A stretch of DNA of 6,844 nt, from the NCBI GenBank assembly GCA_902490315.1, contig CABUDK010000051.1, positions 1 through 6,844 of the forward strand, written 5' to 3'. The stretch is from an uncultured Porphyromonas sp. Its GTDB lineage: Bacteria > Bacteroidota > Bacteroidia > Bacteroidales > Porphyromonadaceae. Positions 1 through 6,243 of this stretch are shown here, in pieces. The number at the start of each line of letters is the position of its first letter. Within the stretch, counting starts at the first letter, position 1. The notes under the pieces were generated by a model. That model ran no database searches, was not told where the DNA came from, and saw nothing but the letters and a program-made list of their open reading frames with translations. The translations under genes were made by a program, and so were the position numbers.

Positions 1-51
1 AGCACAACACTTTTAATGTTGGGGTCATGGGTTCGAGCCCCATGCGGCTCA
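1..51 (+). tRNA. tRNA-Lys (anticodon UUU), 3' part only
   Basis: The window opens inside the D arm of a tRNA gene. The anticodon stem is CAACA (5-9) paired with TGTTG (17-21). The seven-base loop CTTTTAA (10-16) has anticodon TTT at 12-14, so the tRNA reads lysine AAA/AAG codons. The T arm is ATGGG (27-31), loop TTCGAGC (32-38), CCCAT (39-43), a perfect 5-bp stem. The 3' acceptor strand is 44-50 and the discriminator base is A51. The next bases are CGG, so CCA is not encoded and must be added by CCA nucleotidyltransferase. The A after the anticodon (position 37 of the tRNA) follows a U at position 36, the context for t6A and ms2t6A modification. The 5' half lies outside the window. Confidence 0.95.
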
Positions 52-95
52 CGGACGACCGCCTAGCACTTTATAGTGATACAACACTTCAGATG

Positions 96-127
96 GTCTC
101 TCGGTAACTTACTGGGAGGCTTTTTTT
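96..127 (+). terminator. Intrinsic terminator of the tRNA-Lys transcript
   Basis: Bases 96-106 pair with 110-120 to give an 11-bp stem (three G-U pairs: 97-119, 101-115 and 103-113) around a three-base ACT loop at 107-109. Seven T residues follow at 121-127. Stem, tight loop and U-tract are the full signature of a rho-independent terminator. It sits 45 bases after the tRNA end, so the array and operon downstream need their own promoter. Confidence 0.85.
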
Positions 128-202
128 GTTTGTATGGCTAGGGATAGTCTATCCGTCGTCAGCTACCGTAGGAGCTAGTCGTGTAGAGAAAAATCCAATC
201 CT

Positions 203-375
203 CACGTGGATATTTAGAAATCCTCACGTGGGAAATGAAAATTCTCCACGTGGGGAAGGATTATTTCTTCGGAAGAATCAAATGATACTTCGGAAGAATC
301 AAACGATAAGTCCGAAGAATTTTTCTTTTCCCACGTGGAGATTTTCGATTTCCCACGTGGCGGTGAGAGGTTAAG
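203..375. repeat. Tandem array of eight 21-22 bp units with palindromic cores
   Basis: Units begin at 203, 225, 247, 268, 289, 310, 332 and 354, so their lengths are 22, 22, 21, 21, 21, 22 and 22, with the last unit decaying after about 360. Units 1-3 and 7-8 start with CACGTGG. Units 4 and 5 start with TTCGGAAGAATC, and unit 6 has the variant GTCCGAAGAAT. Between the cores lie A/T-rich linkers of about 14 bases, such as GAAATGAAAATTC. Each core is itself palindromic (CACGTG) or nearly so (TTCTTCGGAAGAA at 265-277). The mean spacing of about 21.6 bp is close to two helical turns, so all cores would lie on one face of B-DNA. The array is in the gene-free stretch 128-462, between a tRNA terminator and the operon promoter. 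Its function is unknown. It could be a protein-binding array, or a member of a dispersed repeat family. Confidence 0.8.
225..359. repeat. Long imperfect inverted repeat spanning the array
   Basis: Bases 225-254 match the reverse complement of 330-359 at 27 of 30 positions without gaps. The symmetry continues inward: TTCTTCGGA at 265-273 matches the reverse complement of 311-319 in the same register. The centre is base 292, inside unit 5. The palindromic cores account for part of the symmetry, but the linker next to the outer core (GGGAAAT) and the linker end TCT next to the inner core also match in inverted orientation. Unit 1 (203-224) has no mirror partner. A transcript of this segment could fold into a long hairpin. 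Confidence 0.7.
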
Positions 376-431
376 TAGTCGTTTCGGTCCTTTGGTGGCG
401 AGATTGTTCTGCTGCTTTGCGCTATATTTCT

Positions 432-439
432 TACCTTTG
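432..439 (+). promoter_or_regulatory. Possible -7 element of the operon promoter
   Basis: TACCTTTG is an exact match to the Bacteroidetes -7 consensus TAnnTTTG. It lies 23 bases before the amidase ATG, which would give a short leader. A second weaker candidate, TATATTTC, is at 423-430. No good TTTG -33 element sits at the expected 19-21 base spacing; the nearest is TTCT at 407-410. The placement is attractive because the tRNA terminator lies upstream and the next six genes show no convincing internal promoter. Confidence 0.4.
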
Positions 440-462
440 CTCTCAGTACTATCAGCTACCTT

Positions 463-1569
463 ATGAAGTCTCTAGTCAAAGTCTTCCTCACGATACTTCT
501 AGTCACGATAGCCTGTCCACTGGATATGCTAGCGCAGCAAAAAGCGTATACGATCGTGATCGATGCGGGTCACGGCGGCCATGATGCGGGTGCTTGTGCC
601 TTCGGACGTAAGGAGAAGGATATCAATCTGGCGGTAGCACTCTTGACGCGCAAGTACATTGAGCAGGCGTACCCTGAGATTAAGGTCTATATGACCCGAT
701 CGACAGATGTCTTCGTCGGGTTGCGACAGCGAGCCAACTTTGCCAATAAGAAGAAAGCCGATCTCTTCATCAGCATCCATACCAACTCGGCGCCGAGCCC
801 GAGTGCTTCTGGCACAGAGACCTACGTGCTGGGATTGCGCCGTGCCAATGATAACCTAGCAGTCTCCAAGCGTGAGAACCAAGTAATCCTTCTAGAGAAG
901 GACTACAAGGAGACGTACGAAGGCTTTGACCCAAATAGCACGGAGAGCTACATCATCTTTGAGTTTATGCAAAACGTCCACCTCACGGCCAGCATCAACG
1001 TGGCGAGCGAGGTGCAGAAGTCATTTGTCAAGCTGGGACGAGGCAATCGCAGTGTGCGCCAGGGGCCCTTCCTCGTGATACGAGAGACGGCTATGCCGAG
1101 TATTCTCGTGGAGCTAGGCTTCATCACAAACAAGGCGGAGTCGGACTACCTCGTCAGTCAGAGCGGACGTGAGCAATTGGCCAAGGGCATCGCCGACGGC
1201 TTCTCTAGATACTACAAGAAGTATATACGCACGACCAGCCCTAAGAAGCAAAAGAAACAAAAGGAGACCACCGAGTCGGCATCTGACGAAGGGACTACAG
1301 CACAGCAAAGTACCACAACATCTGATAGTGAGGAGTACTACCGCATACAGATAGCCACGTCTCGTCAACAGCTAGAGACAAGCGACCCTTACTTTCGCGA
1401 TCTAACCGATGTACAGCGGGAGCAGCGTGGCAAGCTTTACATGTACACAGCTGAGCAGTACAATTCTCTCAGCGAGGCGAGACAAGCTCAGCAGCGACTA
1501 GCTAAGCGCTATCCAGGCTGTTACATCATCCGCTACCTCAAGGGCGTAAGAGACAAAGAAATTTACTAA
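463..1569 (+). CDS. Secreted N-acetylmuramoyl-L-alanine amidase (Amidase_3) with C-terminal SPOR-like domain
   Basis: This is a zinc amidase that cleaves the bond between N-acetylmuramic acid and L-alanine in peptidoglycan, in the periplasm. Of its 368 residues, 1-24 form a signal peptide (hydrophobic 7-20, likely cut after MLA24 before QQ). The Amidase_3 fold covers about 30-252. Visible metal and catalytic residues are H37 in DAGHGG, E51 in KEKDIN, H106 in SIHTNS and E217 in VELGF. Residues about 125-200 form the longer insert typical of larger AmiC-like enzymes. A Lys/Thr/Ser-rich linker (259-290) leads to a C-terminal segment (292-365: YYRIQIATS, GKLYMYT, YIIRYLKG) that resembles a SPOR domain, which binds denuded septal glycan; this part is weaker. 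The ATG at 463 gives the complete signal peptide, and no Shine-Dalgarno is seen. Cys18 in TIAC could be an alternative, poor lipobox. It is the first gene of the operon, 16 bp before the MCE gene, a pairing I recall from other Bacteroidales. The role is probably daughter-cell separation or wall turnover. Confidence 0.93.
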   Translation: MKSLVKVFLTILLVTIACPLDMLAQQKAYTIVIDAGHGGHDAGACAFGRKEKDINLAVALLTRKYIEQAYPEIKVYMTRSTDVFVGLRQRANFANKKKADLFISIHTNSAPSPSASGTETYVLGLRRANDNLAVSKRENQVILLEKDYKETYEGFDPNSTESYIIFEFMQNVHLTASINVASEVQKSFVKLGRGNRSVRQGPFLVIRETAMPSILVELGFITNKAESDYLVSQSGREQLAKGIADGFSRYYKKYIRTTSPKKQKKQKETTESASDEGTTAQQSTTTSDSEEYYRIQIATSRQQLETSDPYFRDLTDVQREQRGKLYMYTAEQYNSLSEARQAQQRLAKRYPGCYIIRYLKGVRDKEIY

Positions 1570-1585
1570 GAGACACAGCTGCACC

Positions 1586-2482
1586 ATGCCACAGAAAAGA
1601 CTCACACGACAAACTGTCAAGATAGGATTCTTCACCCTCTTAGCGATCGTAATCCTATACTTAGGGATCACTTACCTCAAGGGACTCTCCATATCAGCTC
1701 GCTCTAAGACTTATTATGTTGCTATGAATGATGTGACGGGGATCAATGTGGCTACACGGGTCTTCGTCAATGGCTACAAGGTGGGCTCTGTACGGGAGAT
1801 GAAGTATGACTACCGCAACAATGGCGAGACGATCCTCACGCTCACGCTAGACCCTGACATCAAGCTACCACAAGGTACACAGGTGCAGGTCGCCCAGACG
1901 CTCTTCAGTGGCGCACTGGTAAACCTAGTTCTTCCTGAGGTAGAGACGGGTGCCTATATCAATGCAAGAGACACCATACCTATGTCTACTCTCCGATCTG
2001 CCAAGAGCTTGGAGCAGCTACAAAACGAGTTCGTGCCGCGACTCTCTACTACGCTCAGCCGTATGGATAGCGTCTTGCTACAGGCCAACGCGATCCTCTC
2101 GAACCCCAACATAGAGCCGACGCTCTCTGATGTACGTCAGTCGGCACAGCATATCAACGCTTCGTCAGCTCAGCTACAGCAATCGCTGCGCTCACTTCCC
2201 ACAATTATGGGGCGTATAGACGACACTTCGACAGATGTGGCAAACTTTGCCTCTAGGCTTGACTCGCTGCAGTTACAAGAGACGATAGCCAATCTAGAGA
2301 GTACCTCTCGTGAACTCAAGAGCTTCACCCAGAGGCTCAACCAGCCCAATGGAACCGTCGGCAGGCTCCTCAATGAGGATGGACTCTACAACCGCATCGA
2401 CAGCGTCACGTCCAGTCTTGATGCTCTGATCCAAGACATCAAGGCGCACCCCAAAAAGTATGTCAAGCTCTCGCTCTTCTAA
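1586..2482 (+). CDS. MCE/MlaD family lipid-transport protein
   Basis: MCE proteins are substrate-binding parts of ABC-linked systems that move phospholipids or other lipids between inner and outer membranes. The 298 residues contain an N-terminal membrane anchor (about 12-31), a single MCE domain (about 39-117, with the characteristic VNGYKVGSV at 61-69 and SGALVNL at 108-114), and a long helical region (about 135-285) likely to form a coiled-coil barrel or tube. The tail motif NGTVGRLLNEDGLYNRI followed by HPKKYVKLSLF at the C terminus is characteristic of Bacteroidetes MlaD-like proteins. The basic N terminus with no signal cleavage site suggests inner-membrane anchoring with the bulk in the periplasm. 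The usual partners, permease (MlaE) and ATPase (MlaF), are not in this window, so they must be encoded elsewhere. Linkage to the amidase suggests co-expression for envelope upkeep. Family assignment is firm; the transported lipid and direction are unknown. Confidence 0.92.
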   Translation: MPQKRLTRQTVKIGFFTLLAIVILYLGITYLKGLSISARSKTYYVAMNDVTGINVATRVFVNGYKVGSVREMKYDYRNNGETILTLTLDPDIKLPQGTQVQVAQTLFSGALVNLVLPEVETGAYINARDTIPMSTLRSAKSLEQLQNEFVPRLSTTLSRMDSVLLQANAILSNPNIEPTLSDVRQSAQHINASSAQLQQSLRSLPTIMGRIDDTSTDVANFASRLDSLQLQETIANLESTSRELKSFTQRLNQPNGTVGRLLNEDGLYNRIDSVTSSLDALIQDIKAHPKKYVKLSLF

Positions 2483-2494
2483 TCGCTAATCTCT

Positions 2495-2692
2495 ATGACA
2501 CGCAATAAAAAGAAGCCACTCAACTGGCTCGATAAGACACTCTTCGTCCTGATGCTCCTCGTCATCGTAGGGATGATCGTAGCACTCTCTGTCGCCGATG
2601 GAGCTAAGCTCTACATCCTCCTCGGTGGTGGCGGCTTGCTTGTGCTCAATCTACTCTTCGTCCTCTACTTCGCACGACGCAACAGACTATAA
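2495..2692 (+). CDS. Small two-helix membrane protein, function unknown
   Basis: I do not recognise this family. The 65-residue product has a basic N terminus (MTRNKKKPLNWLDK), a first hydrophobic segment at about 15-33, a short loop with VADGAK (33-38), a second hydrophobic segment at about 39-59 containing a GGGG run (44-47), and a basic end ARRNRL. The positive charges at both ends predict a hairpin in the inner membrane with both termini in the cytoplasm. It is likely to be a real gene: it starts 12 bases after the MCE stop, its TAA is followed directly by the GTG of the next gene, and its composition is that of a membrane protein rather than a shadow frame. It could be an accessory subunit of the MCE system or of the CHR transporter, but the sequence alone does not decide this. 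Confidence 0.75.
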   Translation: MTRNKKKPLNWLDKTLFVLMLLVIVGMIVALSVADGAKLYILLGGGGLLVLNLLFVLYFARRNRL

Positions 2693-3241
2693 GTGAGCTG
2701 GGACTATAAGATGCTTTGGAGACTCTTCATCACATTCGTTCGCATCGGGGGCTTTACCTTCGGTGGGGGCTATGCTATGCTTTCGCTCATACAGCATGAC
2801 GTCGTGGAGAAGAACCACTGGATGACCAACGAAGAGTTCATCGACCTCTTTGCCGTGTCGCAATCGCTGCCAGGGGTCTTTGCGGTCAATATGTCCATCT
2901 TCATAGGCTATCGGCTGAGGGGCTATCTCGGAGCGGTGACTTGTGCTATTGGTGCGACCTTGCCCTCCTTTATCATCATTTTGCTCTTGGCAATGTTTTA
3001 CCAAAAGGTCAATGACAACGTCTGGGTACAACGGGTCATGTACGGCATACGTCCCGCGGTCGTGGCGATGATTGCGATCCCCGTCATCACCACCTGGCGC
3101 GCGATGAAAGGCACCTGGCGCATCGTCTGGATACCGATCCTATCGGCTCTGCTGGTGTGGCTCATGGGCGTGTCACCCGTCTGGATCATCCTCGGCTCTG
3201 CCCTCGGAGGGATCATTTATAGTGTCATGAGAAGGGATTAG
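2693..3241 (+). CDS. Chromate transporter (CHR) family subunit, first of a short-chain pair
   Basis: CHR proteins are membrane transporters; characterised members export chromate. Short-chain versions are half size and are encoded as adjacent pairs that are thought to work together. This 182-residue protein has one CHR domain: F-GGGYAM signature at 23-29, AVSQSLPG at 54-61, the ATLPSF segment at 88-93 and GIRPAVV at 118-124, with four to six hydrophobic segments. The second motif reads SLPGVFAVN where the partner has VTPGPIGIN, so the two halves are not equivalent. I chose the GTG at 2693, which abuts the preceding TAA and would allow translational coupling. The ATG at 2711 (MLWRLF) is a credible alternative, and leaves an N terminus much like that of the partner protein. 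In an anaerobic commensal, chromate is unlikely to be the everyday substrate, so the natural cargo is unknown. Confidence 0.88.
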   Translation: MSWDYKMLWRLFITFVRIGGFTFGGGYAMLSLIQHDVVEKNHWMTNEEFIDLFAVSQSLPGVFAVNMSIFIGYRLRGYLGAVTCAIGATLPSFIIILLLAMFYQKVNDNVWVQRVMYGIRPAVVAMIAIPVITTWRAMKGTWRIVWIPILSALLVWLMGVSPVWIILGSALGGIIYSVMRRD

Positions 3242-3253
3242 GACGGCAAGACA

Positions 3254-3856
3254 ATGATCTACTTACAGCTCTTTTGGGTCTACATTCAGATCGGTCTCTT
3301 CGGCTTCGGGGGTGGCTATGCGATGCTTTCGCTCATCCAAAACGAAGTGGTCTACAAGTATGGCTGGCTCACGAATCAGCAGTTCACCGACATCGTAGCC
3401 GTAAGCCAAGTTACCCCAGGACCCATCGGAATCAACAGCGCCACCTATATCGGCTACACCGTCACGGGTGGCAGCATCCTCGGCTCGCTCCTAGCGACGA
3501 CCGCCGTGATGCTCCCCTCCTTCATTCTCTGCCTCATTATCTCCCGAAGCTTCCAAGCTTTTAGAAGCAATCGCTACGTTGACGCGGCCTTTCTCGGGAT
3601 ACGCCCCGCCAGTGTCGGACTCATAGCGGCCGCTGCGCTGATGCTGATGATACAGCCGGGGCTATGGACGCTCCTCACGCTCCCCGCTGGCACGCCGATC
3701 ACTCTGGATAACATCATCGTCACGGAGAACTTCATCGACTACCGCAGCTTCCTCATCTTTGCTGTGACGGGACTACTCCTGTACAAGAAGTGGGTACACC
3801 CCATTCTGCTCATAGTCCTCGCGGGCATTGCTGGCGTTTTGCTCTACTCGCTATGA
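3254..3856 (+). CDS. Chromate transporter (CHR) family subunit, second of a short-chain pair
   Basis: This 200-residue membrane protein is the partner half of the preceding CHR gene, 12 bp downstream. It carries the same signatures: FGFGGGYAM at 16-24, SQVTPGPIGIN at 51-61, MLPSF at 86-90 and GIRPASV at 115-121. It has a longer loop (about 144-162, PAGTPITLDN) before the last helices. The TPGP form is the canonical CHR motif. The two proteins share GGYAMLSLIQ exactly, and the underlying DNA matches at 22 of 23 bases (2768-2790 against 3314-3336), consistent with origin by gene duplication. The pair probably forms a heterodimer in the inner membrane with the two halves in opposite orientation, as proposed for paired short CHR proteins. 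The stop codon overlaps the start of mtaB as ATGA. Confidence 0.9.
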   Translation: MIYLQLFWVYIQIGLFGFGGGYAMLSLIQNEVVYKYGWLTNQQFTDIVAVSQVTPGPIGINSATYIGYTVTGGSILGSLLATTAVMLPSFILCLIISRSFQAFRSNRYVDAAFLGIRPASVGLIAAAALMLMIQPGLWTLLTLPAGTPITLDNIIVTENFIDYRSFLIFAVTGLLLYKKWVHPILLIVLAGIAGVLLYSL

Positions 3857-5202
3857 TCACCCCCCGACTACATCCACTCGCGGGCAAGCGAGCTGCCTTC
3901 TACACGCTGGGCTGTCGGCTCAACTATGCCGAGACCTCGACCATCGCGCGCCAGCTAGCGACCGTGGGCGTGGAGCGCATCTCTGATGAGCATCACCACA
4001 CGACAGAGGTGGTCCCTGATATCTGCATCGTCAACAGTTGCTCAGTGACCGACACGGCGGACAAGAAGTGTCGCAGTCTCATCAATCGTCTGCACCGTGA
4101 GTACCCCGAGGCACTCATCGTCGTGACTGGCTGCTACGCCCAGCTACAAGGCGACCAGATTGCTCAGATGCCTGGCGTAGACCTCGTCGTCGGGTCGGGA
4201 CGTAAAAGCGAAATCGTCTCGCTCCTCACCGAGCTATACCAAGAGCGCAACCAGCCGAAAGCAGCTACGCCCCACGTCACCGCCCGCCGAGAGCTCCAAC
4301 ACTTCGAGCCGAGCGTCTCTTCGGACGACCGCACGCGCCACTTCCTCAAGGTCCAGGACGGCTGCAACTACTACTGCACCTACTGCACCATACCCGCTGC
4401 ACGAGGCGTCAGTCGCAACGGATCCATTGCCTCACTGGTGGCGCAGGCGGAGCGTGTCGCTGAGCTAGGTGGCAGGGAAATCATCTTGACAGGCGTCAAT
4501 ATCGGAGACTTCGGACGAACCACCGGAGAAACGCTCCTAGAGCTTCTCCACCAGCTGACACAAGTCGCAGGCATCGCCCGCTACCGTATCGGCTCCATTG
4601 AGCCAGAGCTGCTGACCCCAGAGATCATCCAGTTCGTCGCTGAGACAGCGCAGTTCATGCCACACTTCCATATCCCCCTCCAGTCCGGCTCTGACCACGT
4701 GCTGTGCCTGATGCGACGGCACTACGACACGGCACTCTTTGCCGAGCGACTCAAGCTCATCTACGAGCTGATCCCCGATGCTTTCGTCGGTATCGATGTC
4801 ATTGCGGGTATGCGAGGCGAATTGTCCGAGCATCACGCTGAGACGCTGGCTTTCCTCAAAGAGCAACCGTGGAGCCAGCTGCACGTCTTCCCCTATAGCG
4901 AGCGCAAAGGCACCAAAGCTCTAGAGATCAAGCCCGCTGTGCCCGCAGCCGAAAAGAAACTTCGCACGCAGGAGCTCCTCGCCCTCTCCAGCGAGCGGCA
5001 CAACGCTTTCTGCGCCCCCTTCACTGGCTCCGTCCGCCCCGTCCTCTGGGAGGAGACACGCCACGGCGACATGATGGAGGGCTTCACCGACAACTATATA
5101 CGTGTCGCCCAGCCGTACAATCCTGAGCTCGTCGGAGCCATCACCCCCGTACGGTTAGCGCACTGGAGCGTGCGGCGACAAACCTTCAGCACCAAGCCAT
5201 AA
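3853..5202 (+). CDS. mtaB: tRNA t6A37 methylthiotransferase MtaB (radical SAM)
   Basis: MtaB adds a methylthio group to N6-threonylcarbamoyladenosine at position 37 of ANN-decoding tRNAs, giving ms2t6A, in the cytoplasm. The 449-residue protein shows all three family domains. The UPF0004 domain (about 12-125) has cluster cysteines C21 (TLGCRLN), C63 (VNSCSVT) and C94 (VTGCYAQ). The radical SAM domain (about 160-385) has CNYYCTYC with C171, C175 and C178 binding the SAM-cleaving 4Fe-4S cluster. The C-terminal TRAM-like RNA-binding region is about 390-436. TLGCRLN and VNSCSVT favour MtaB over MiaB or RimO. I chose the ATG at 3853, which overlaps the preceding stop as ATGA and starts just before the first motif; an upstream in-frame GTG at 3790 would add 21 residues that overlap the CHR gene and look non-native. 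Its neighbours are unrelated in function, so co-transcription may be only for convenience. Confidence 0.95.
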   Translation: MITPRLHPLAGKRAAFYTLGCRLNYAETSTIARQLATVGVERISDEHHHTTEVVPDICIVNSCSVTDTADKKCRSLINRLHREYPEALIVVTGCYAQLQGDQIAQMPGVDLVVGSGRKSEIVSLLTELYQERNQPKAATPHVTARRELQHFEPSVSSDDRTRHFLKVQDGCNYYCTYCTIPAARGVSRNGSIASLVAQAERVAELGGREIILTGVNIGDFGRTTGETLLELLHQLTQVAGIARYRIGSIEPELLTPEIIQFVAETAQFMPHFHIPLQSGSDHVLCLMRRHYDTALFAERLKLIYELIPDAFVGIDVIAGMRGELSEHHAETLAFLKEQPWSQLHVFPYSERKGTKALEIKPAVPAAEKKLRTQELLALSSERHNAFCAPFTGSVRPVLWEETRHGDMMEGFTDNYIRVAQPYNPELVGAITPVRLAHWSVRRQTFSTKP

Positions 5203-5210
5203 GCCGACCT

Positions 5211-6230
5211 ATGAACCGTCCCGATCTAGCCATCGTCGTCCTCAACTGGAATGGGCGCAAGCTCCTCGAGGAGTACATCCCGCCCCTCGTGGCGCACACA
5301 CCGCCTGAAGTGGCCGACCTCGTGGTCATAGACAACGGTTCGACAGACGACTCACTCGCTTACCTGCAGGAGGCTTTCCCGCAAGTCAAGCTCGTTCGTC
5401 TATCCGAAAACTACGGCTTCGCAGGAGGCTACAACCGAGGGCTTCGCCAGCTCGACTACTCTTATTATTGTCTCCTCAATAGTGACGTACGTGTCTCGCC
5501 ACACTGGTGCGACCGTCCGCTAGCTTTGCTGAGGGAAGGTCTCGCTGCCGTACAACCCAAGCTACGCAGTGACCGCCAGCCTGAAGCGTTTGAGTACGCT
5601 GGTGCTGCTGGTGGTGAGCTAGATCGCTGGGGCTATCCCTTCTGTCGGGGGCGTCTTTTCGACACCGTCGAGCTAGATCATGGGCAGTATGACGATGAGT
5701 GCGAGATACTTTGGGCGACAGGCGCCTGCTACTTCGTCAGTAGCGAGGCGTTCTGGAGGGTAGGGGGCTTTGACGAGAGCTTCTTCGCTCACATGGAGGA
5801 GATCGATCTGTCGTGGCGGCTTTGGCTTGCGGGCGGTCGTATCCTTTACACCCCCGACAGCATCGTCTACCATCTCGGAGGAGCTACGCTCGAGATGGGG
5901 AGCCCGAGGAAGAGCTACCTCAACTTTCGCAACAACCTCCGCATGCTCTACAAGAACCTCCCCACACGGCATGCCCGCAGGCGCATCCTCCTCTGTCGTA
6001 TGCCGCTAGACCTGCTCGCTGCCCTCACCTACCTCGTCAAGAAGCAGCCACGACACGCCACAGCCGTGCTACGAGCCGTGCGAGACTTCTACCGCACCCG
6101 TCGCCAGCTCGCTCTCTCCACCGACCAGCCCTGGTTCCAGGGCACAGCGACCCCGCCCATAGCGCATTACTCGCTCCTCTGGCAGTACCACCTTCGTCGT
6201 CGGCGCACCTACGACCAGCTCCCCTTGTGA
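5211..6230 (+). CDS. Glycosyltransferase family 2 (GT-A fold)
   Basis: This is a cytoplasmic or membrane-associated enzyme transferring a sugar from a nucleotide-sugar donor to a glycan acceptor. The 339 residues begin with the GT2 core: VVLNWNG at 9-15, VIDNGSTD at 39-46, NYGFAGGYNRGL at 67-78, and the metal-binding DXD equivalent LLNSDV at 88-93. The acceptor and catalytic region has ATGACYFVSSEAFWRVGGFDESFF (169-192), followed by EEIDLSWR (196-203). This arrangement is typical of the rhamnosyltransferase-like branch of GT2, but the sugar cannot be read from sequence. The C-terminal 100 residues are Arg-rich and have one hydrophobic stretch (about 264-275) that may sit on the membrane. It starts 8 bp after mtaB and is the last gene before the 6244-6268 hairpin. 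It stands alone rather than in a polysaccharide locus, so the target glycan (LPS, capsule or protein O-glycan) is unknown. Confidence 0.9.
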   Translation: MNRPDLAIVVLNWNGRKLLEEYIPPLVAHTPPEVADLVVIDNGSTDDSLAYLQEAFPQVKLVRLSENYGFAGGYNRGLRQLDYSYYCLLNSDVRVSPHWCDRPLALLREGLAAVQPKLRSDRQPEAFEYAGAAGGELDRWGYPFCRGRLFDTVELDHGQYDDECEILWATGACYFVSSEAFWRVGGFDESFFAHMEEIDLSWRLWLAGGRILYTPDSIVYHLGGATLEMGSPRKSYLNFRNNLRMLYKNLPTRHARRRILLCRMPLDLLAALTYLVKKQPRHATAVLRAVRDFYRTRRQLALSTDQPWFQGTATPPIAHYSLLWQYHLRRRRTYDQLPL

Positions 6231-6243
6231 GCCTCTTACTTTA

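Noticed and set aside
68..79. Short imperfect palindrome CACTTTATAGTG between the tRNA and its terminator
   Set aside because: The arms are only four bases, there is no T-tract or gene beside it, and it is likely part of the tRNA trailer.
225..359. Invertible promoter segment between inverted repeats
   Set aside because: The 75-bp interior is itself nearly symmetric, so inversion would change little; no recombinase gene is near and the interior has no convincing promoter. Kept only as a test in the symmetry finding.
126..374. 82-codon plus-strand reading frame with TTG start across the repeat array
   Set aside because: It begins in the T-tract of the tRNA terminator, has no recognisable domain, and most of its residues are translations of the 21-22 bp repeats, whose unit lengths (22 and 21) do not keep a frame.
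203..375. CRISPR array
   Set aside because: The repeats are only about 7-12 bp of conserved core with linkers of about 10-15 bp, the core sequence changes within the array, and no cas gene is present.
2687..3031. Minus-strand 114-codon frame opposite the first CHR gene
   Set aside because: It is antisense to a well-supported gene and has no recognisable motif.
3790..3852. Upstream GTG start for mtaB adding 21 residues
   Set aside because: It would overlap the CHR gene by 67 bases and adds a His/Arg-rich stretch not expected in the family; the ATGA overlap at 3853 gives the natural N terminus.
4537..4884. Minus-strand 115-codon frame opposite mtaB
   Set aside because: It lies opposite the radical SAM domain; long antisense frames are expected in this G+C-rich gene and the product shows no family features.
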